Positions 62,101 through 64,000 of a stretch of 64,000 nucleotides of DNA are shown here, piece by piece. The position numbers and the translations under genes were made by a program. The stretch lies in NCBI GenBank assembly GCA_029718625.1, contig CM056395.1:26592160-26656159 (forward strand), read 5' to 3'. The notes under the pieces were generated by a model, which saw nothing but the letters and a program-made list of their open reading frames with translations, was not told where the DNA came from and ran no database searches. The stretch is from Synaphobranchus kaupii. Its lineage: Eukaryota; Chordata; Actinopteri; Anguilliformes; Synaphobranchidae. Each line of letters opens with the position of its first letter. Within the stretch, counting starts at the first letter, position 1.

Positions 62101-64000
62101 GTGGTTGGTGCTAGAGTTGTAGTTTTTGCTGCTGTTGTAGTGTGAGGTACAGTTGTAGTTGCTTTGCGATGTGTGGTGGTAAGAGATTCAGTTGTTGCAG
62201 GACTTTCAGTTGTGGTTGGAACATTTGTTTGGCTTGGAACTGCACTTGTAGTTGGCGGTATTGTTGTAATTGCTGCAGCAGCTGTTGTTCCCACAGTTGT
62301 TGTGGTGGGAGATACAGTTGTAGTTCTTGGACGATGTGTGGTGGTTAGAGATTCAGTTGTTGCAGGACTTTCAGTTGTGGTTGGAATATTTGTTTGGGTT
62401 GGAGGTACACTTGTAGTTGGAGCAATTGTTGTAATTGCTGCAACAGTTGTAGTTTCTGCACTTGTTGTGATGGGAGATACAGTTGTAGTTGCCTGGCGTT
62501 GTGTGGTGGTTAGAGATTCAGTTGTTGCAGGCCTTTCAGTTGTGGTTGGAATATTTGTTGTGGTGTGAGCTGCACTTGTAGTTGGATGAATTGTTGTGGT
62601 TGGTGCTAGAGTTGTAGTTTTTGCTGCTGTTGTAGTGTGAGGTACAGTTGTAGTTGCTTTGCGATGTGTGGTGGTAAGAGATTCAGTTGTTGCAGGACTT
62701 TCAGTTGTGGTTGGAACATTTGTTTGGCTTGGAGCTGCACTTGTAGTTGGCGGTATTGTTGTAATTGCTGCAGCAGCTGTTGTTCCCACAGTTGTTGTGG
62801 TGGGAGATACAGTTGTAGTTCTTGGACGATGTGTGGTGGTTAGAGATTCAGTTGTTGCAGGCCTTTCAGTTGTGGTTGGAATATTTGTTGTGGTGTGAGC
62901 TGCACTTGTAGTTGGATGAATTGTTGTGGTTGGTGCTAGAGTTGTAGTTTTTGCTGCTGTTGTAGTGTGAGGTACAGTTGTAGTTGCTTGGCGATGTGTG
63001 GTGGTAAGATATTCAGTTGTTGCAGGACTTTCAGTTCTGGTTGGAACATTTGTTTGGCTTGGAGCTGCACTTGTAGTTGGCGGTATTGTTGTAATTGCTG
63101 CAGCAGCTGTTGCTCCCGCAGTTGTTGTGGTGGGAGATACAGTTGTAGTTCTTGGACGATGTGTGGTGGTTAGAGATTCAGTTGTTGCAAGACTTTCAGT
63201 TGTGGTTGGAACATTTGTTGCGGTTGGAACTACACTTGTAGTTGGAGCAATTGTTGTAATTGCTGCAACAGTTGTAGTTTCTGCACTTGTTGTGGTGGGA
63301 GATACAGTTGTAGCTGCCTGGCGTTGTGTGGTGGTTAGAGATTCAGTTGTTGCAGGACTTTCAGTTGTGGTTGGAACATTTGTTTGGCTTGGAACTGCAC
63401 TTGTAGTTGGCGGTATTGTTGTAATTGCTGCAGCAACTGTTGTTCCCACAGTTGTTGTGGTGGGAGATACAGTTGTAGTTCTTGGACGATGTGTGGTGGT
63501 TAGAGATTCAGTTGTTGCAGGCCTTTCAGTTGTGGTTGGAATATTTGTTGTGGTGTGAGCTGCACTTGTAGTTGGATGAATTGTTGTGGTTGGTGCTAGA
63601 GTTGTAATTTTTGCTGCTGTTGTAGTGTGAGGTACAGTTGTAGTTGCTTTGCGATGTGTGGTGGTAAGAGATTCAGTTGTTGCAGGACTTTCAGTTGTGG
63701 TTGGAACATTTGTTTGGCTTGGAGCTGCACTTGTAGTTGGCGGTATTGTTGTAATTGCTGCAGCAGCTGTTGTTCCCACAGTTGTTGTGGTGGGAGATAC
63801 AGTTGTAGTTCTTGGACGATGTGTGGTGGTAAGAGATTCAGTTGTTGCAGGACTTTCAGTTGTTGTTGGAGCATTTGTTTGGCTTGGAGCTGCACTTGTA
63901 GTTGGCCGTATTGTTGTAATTGCTACAGCAGTTGTTGTTCCCACATTTGTAGTGGTGGGAGATACAGTTGTAGTTCTTGGATGTTGTGTGGTGGTTAGCG
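14101..64000 (-). CDS. Giant transmembrane mucin, 3' part of gene (seven joined exons, 5' end outside window)
   Basis: Seven minus-strand segments join into one frame: >64000-19759, 19637-19486, 19238-19117, 18230-18169, 17886-17786, 14782-14604 and 14187-14101. The intron phases in order are 2, 1, 0, 2, 1, 0, and each split codon closes correctly. The product in the window is about 14,980 residues. Its order is a Thr/Ser/Pro repeat domain of about 14,650 residues, a unique Ser/Thr linker, a SEA-like region of about 145 residues, a Pro/Thr stalk, one membrane helix and a 28-residue basic tail. This is the layout of cell-surface mucins such as MUC1 and MUC16: a heavily O-glycosylated extracellular brush on an epithelial surface, carried by a juxtamembrane SEA module. 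No EGF, von Willebrand D or cysteine-knot domain is visible, which argues against a gel-forming mucin. I do not recognise a specific orthologue, so no symbol is given. The N-terminus, signal peptide and promoter are not in the window. Confidence 0.85.
14338..14485. repeat. CA/TG microsatellite cluster in the last mucin intron
   Basis: This stretch has short (CA)n runs mixed with gcatgcaca motifs, then an uninterrupted (TG)n run at about 14,464-14,484. It lies within the 416 bp intron between the transmembrane and tail exons (14,188-14,603). Open frames through it are low-complexity artefacts. Confidence 0.85.
14604..14782 (-). CDS. Mucin exon: Pro/Thr stalk and transmembrane helix
   Basis: This is a 179 bp exon with acceptor GCACTTTCAG before 14782 and donor GGGT|GTAAGT after 14604. 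It enters in phase 1 and leaves in phase 0. The first 36 or so residues are a Pro/Thr-rich stalk (LPHTTPPTDTTPSPALLPIP) with no sequon. They are followed by about 23 hydrophobic residues that begin WALAIIIPCG and end FWILLG, with a Pro-Cys pair inside the helix. This is the only convincing membrane segment in the window. The intron before it (14,783-17,785) is about 3 kb and carries two mobile insertions. Confidence 0.85.
16381..16658. mobile_element. MITE-like foldback element with perfect 28-bp terminal inverted repeats
   Basis: The left end 16381-16408 (TACCATAGATATGCATATAC...) is the exact reverse complement of the right end 16631-16658 over 28 bp, including the outer TA. The 278 bp element has no coding capacity. 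The terminal TA dinucleotides may be a TA target duplication of the kind made by Tc1/mariner-type transposases. Perfect termini suggest recent insertion or strong selection on the ends. Confidence 0.75.
17154..17279. mobile_element. Short retrotransposed repeat flanked by a 13-bp target-site duplication
   Basis: The direct repeat AGCTATGGAAGTC is at 17141-17153 and 17280-17292 and flanks a 126 bp insert. The insert starts with a catccatcc run and contains ggtcagggtcgcgggcggtg, ggagcctatcccagcatgca and accctggacaggccgccaat. This is a motif set I know from an abundant fish dispersed repeat linked to non-LTR elements. A target-site duplication of this length fits LINE-driven retrotransposition of a 5'-truncated copy. 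Confidence 0.75.
17786..17886 (-). CDS. Mucin exon: last part of SEA-like region
   Basis: This is a 101 bp exon with acceptor TATTCCTACAG before 17886 and donor AGCG|GTAGGT after 17786. One base completes Lys at the entry, and phase 1 at the exit completes Gly with the next exon. The peptide includes ATEEYVFQQPDIQRPSNFLS, a strand followed by a short helix. A damaged homologue of this exon lies at 9,462-9,556, which independently supports this one being a real exon. Confidence 0.8.
18169..18230 (-). CDS. Mucin exon: short SEA-like exon
   Basis: This is a 62 bp exon with acceptor TGATTTTTAG before 18230 and a strong donor AA|GTAAGT after 18169. It encodes LNIILNQAGENPFIFPQAKY and ends in phase 2. 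It continues the helix of the preceding exon (INKL-LNIIL) and then gives a Pro/Phe-rich turn, as is common between helix and strand in SEA-type modules. It is too short to recognise alone. It is supported by both splice sites, by phase and by position. Confidence 0.75.
18231..19116 (-). other. Mucin intron of 886 bp
   Basis: This is the intron between the 122 bp and 62 bp SEA-like exons, with donor GTGAGC and acceptor TTTTTAG. Apart from the dispersed repeat noted inside it, I see nothing coding. The other small introns are 19,638-19,758 (121 bp), 19,239-19,485 (247 bp) and 17,887-18,168 (282 bp). Confidence 0.7.
18650..18930. mobile_element. Decayed dispersed repeat in a mucin intron
   Basis: The stretch from the gtgacttaaacaggtta motif to aagcaattcaggttaggtat and ttcaagggtccaatgaacag resembles a very common fish repeat. 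That repeat contains 'gcgacttaca', 'aagcaattcaggttaagtacc' and 'ctcaagggtacaacggcagt'. It lies in the 886 bp intron 18,231-19,116. The family name is uncertain and the edges are approximate. Confidence 0.4.
19117..19238 (-). CDS. Mucin exon: SEA-like strand and helix
   Basis: This exon is 122 bp. The acceptor ends TTTGTCTCAG before 19238 and the donor is CTG|GTGAGC after 19117. It enters with two bases that complete a Lys codon and leaves in phase 0. The peptide LSENSFAMRLGYQMNNMSMP is followed by a basic helical stretch ending INKL. It holds one sequon (NMS). The alternation of a strand (FAMRLGYQM) with a long helix resembles the first half of a SEA domain. No G-S-V-V-V-type autocleavage motif is visible. 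Confidence 0.8.
19486..19637 (-). CDS. Mucin exon: first part of SEA-like region
   Basis: This exon is 152 bp. The acceptor is a pyrimidine-rich tract ending TTTCCACAG before 19637, and the donor is A|GTAAGTC after 19486. It begins with one base that completes the split codon of the giant exon and ends in phase 1. It encodes a beta-strand-like stretch (KVLIFIHLVFITNKT), then a helix-like stretch with the only lumenal cysteine of the C-terminal region (NDCEVLTLANTLLD), and then VGNITF. Two N-glycosylation sequons, NKT and NIT, are present. The pattern of a hydrophobic strand followed by an amphipathic helix suits the second half of a SEA fold, but that assignment is by eye. Confidence 0.8.
19759..64000 (-). 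CDS. Mucin giant PTS exon (partial, open at right edge)
   Basis: The frame is open from base 64000 to the proposed donor after 19759, which gives 44,242 bp, or 14,746 full codons plus two bases. The in-frame GTG at 63942-63944 is not a start; the frame simply continues past the window edge. The repeat unit is 55 residues. In the commonest type about 22 are Thr, 5 Ser and 7 Pro, there is no Cys, and no N-glycosylation sequon because Asn is followed by V-P, I-P or A-P. Mucin-type O-glycosylation is therefore the expected modification. The last 80 or so codons (about 20,010-19,759) are non-repetitive and Ser/Thr-rich, and carry two sequons (NST, NFT). The donor reads AGAAT|GTACGT and leaves phase 2, matching the next exon. 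Hidden introns inside the array cannot be excluded from sequence alone. Confidence 0.85.
26565..40395 (-). repeat. Long-range duplication of about 4.4 kb at 9,399 bp offset
   Basis: The block of about 26,565-30,995 recurs at about 35,965-40,395 with a constant offset of 9,399 bp (57 units minus 6 bp). Matching variant units include the pairs near 27,217/36,616, 28,506/37,905, 29,001/38,400 and 30,486/39,885. A few single-base differences are visible, for example ggatgatgtg near 28,691 against ggacgatgtg near 38,090. Confidence 0.8.
31750..36790 (-). repeat. Tandem duplication of 2,307 bp in the array
   Basis: Variant units at 31,971, 32,497 and 33,487 recur at 34,278, 34,804 and 35,794, all at +2,307 bp (14 units minus one codon). 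The missing codon is the Thr-deleted unit (VSPTTTVGTT), which travels with the block. The edges are approximate. Confidence 0.8.
38290..42585 (-). repeat. Tandem duplication of 2,145 bp in the array
   Basis: Variant units at 38,400, 38,895 and 39,885 recur at 40,545, 41,040 and 42,030, an offset of exactly 13 units. It partly overlaps the 9,399 bp-offset duplication, so at least two rounds of block copying are layered here. The edges are approximate. Confidence 0.8.
46560..47220 (-). repeat. Divergent spacer in the mucin array, copy 1
   Basis: About 220 codons depart from the 55-residue unit while staying Thr/Ser/Pro-rich and in frame. They include TEGVTPILITEGPSTS, IPRTGKIVSTIPQPTTL and KTAPSEAP. 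There is no Cys. It may be an older or less homogenised part of the domain. It occurs exactly twice in the window, as part of the 4,446 bp duplication. Confidence 0.8.
51006..51666 (-). repeat. Divergent spacer in the mucin array, copy 2
   Basis: This is the second copy of the spacer, 4,446 bp from the first and apparently the same in sequence. The flanking ordinary units are also the same, so it moved by block duplication and did not arise independently. Confidence 0.8.
57847..60320 (-). repeat. Higher-order repeat of 825 bp (five 165-bp units)
   Basis: Unit variants recur at exactly 825 bp (57,847, 58,672, 59,497), with a neighbouring 990 bp (six-unit) spacing at 59,497, 60,487 and 61,477 and at 55,537 to 56,527. 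In protein order one block reads as subtypes B, C, A, a B variant with AAAKTTTVEPTTTILP, and an A variant with NVVTT or NVGTT. An 825 bp spacing also occurs at 24,549/25,374 and 25,075/25,900. This points to unequal exchange in blocks rather than in single units. Confidence 0.85.

Larger units (their letters stand above)
20010..64000 (-). repeat. 165-bp coding tandem repeat array, about 266 copies, three subtypes
   Basis: The unit encodes TTTES(or R)PATTES-L-TTT followed by one of three bodies, all 55 residues. Type A has HRPRTTTVSPTTTTVGTT, AAAAITTIPP and ends QTNVP. Type B has TTTVPHTTTAAKTTTLAP and ends TTNIP. Type C has TTTVSPTTTSAETTTVAA and ends QTNIP. Hybrids of the three are frequent. 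All visible length changes are multiples of three, for example units missing one Thr codon. On the plus strand this DNA is strongly G+T rich, the complement of an A+C-rich coding strand. Confidence 0.95.

Noticed and set aside
63942..63944. Apparent start codon of the giant frame
   Set aside because: It is an in-frame GTG in the middle of a repeat unit. The frame continues open to base 64000, so the true start is outside the window.
20000..64000. Many plus-strand open frames of 60-459 codons (Val-rich or Cys/Ser-rich) and minus-strand Gln/Leu-rich frames
   Set aside because: They repeat with the 165 bp unit and are other-frame readings of the mucin array. Only the Thr-rich minus frame is continuous and joins to spliced downstream exons.
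20000..64000. Regular repeats that could suggest a CRISPR array or satellite DNA
   Set aside because: Units are 165 bp, coding, directly adjacent without unique spacers, and kept in frame. The context is eukaryotic.
1..64000. tRNA, rRNA or other structured RNA genes
   Set aside because: No cloverleaf-like or rRNA-like segment was recognised by eye. This is a limit of manual reading, and a dedicated scan would be decisive.

Overview
The window looks like vertebrate DNA, most likely from a ray-finned (teleost-type) fish. The support is an AT-rich, gene-poor left third with a Tc1-type DNA transposon, LINE-type 3' fragments, foldback (MITE-like) elements and CA/GA microsatellites. The one clear gene has short spliced exons with GT-AG borders. 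Nothing bacterial is seen. The species call is inference.

Right two thirds (about 14.1-64 kb): the 3' part of one minus-strand gene for a giant membrane-anchored mucin. A stop-free exon runs from the right window edge to about 19,759 (at least 44.2 kb). It is almost entirely a Thr/Ser/Pro-rich array of about 266 copies of a 55-residue (165 bp) repeat in three interleaved subtypes, arranged in higher-order blocks. I could chain six further exons to it (19,637-19,486; 19,238-19,117; 18,230-18,169; 17,886-17,786; 14,782-14,604; 14,187-14,101). All have consensus-like splice sites and every intron phase matches. They encode a SEA-like module, a short Pro/Thr stalk, one transmembrane helix and a 28-residue basic cytoplasmic tail ending in a stop. 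The part in the window is about 14,980 residues long, and the 5' end lies beyond the window.

Middle (about 8.8-14 kb): a broken second copy of the 3' end of the same kind of gene. It keeps a cytoplasmic-tail exon (8,945-9,030) and the last SEA-like exon (9,462-9,556), the latter with indels and a stop. No transmembrane exon is visible between them. A Tc1 element (9,686-11,321) with a frameshifted transposase lies next to it, and two related palindromic elements lie on either side.

Left part (1-8.8 kb): no convincing gene. It holds a LINE-type 3' fragment (1,954-2,163), a possible hAT-like fragment, a degenerate tandem repeat of about 150-220 bp (4,979-6,300) and one weak exon candidate (7,736-7,846).

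Exons were assembled by eye from splice motifs and reading frame. No alignment, expression or database check was possible.
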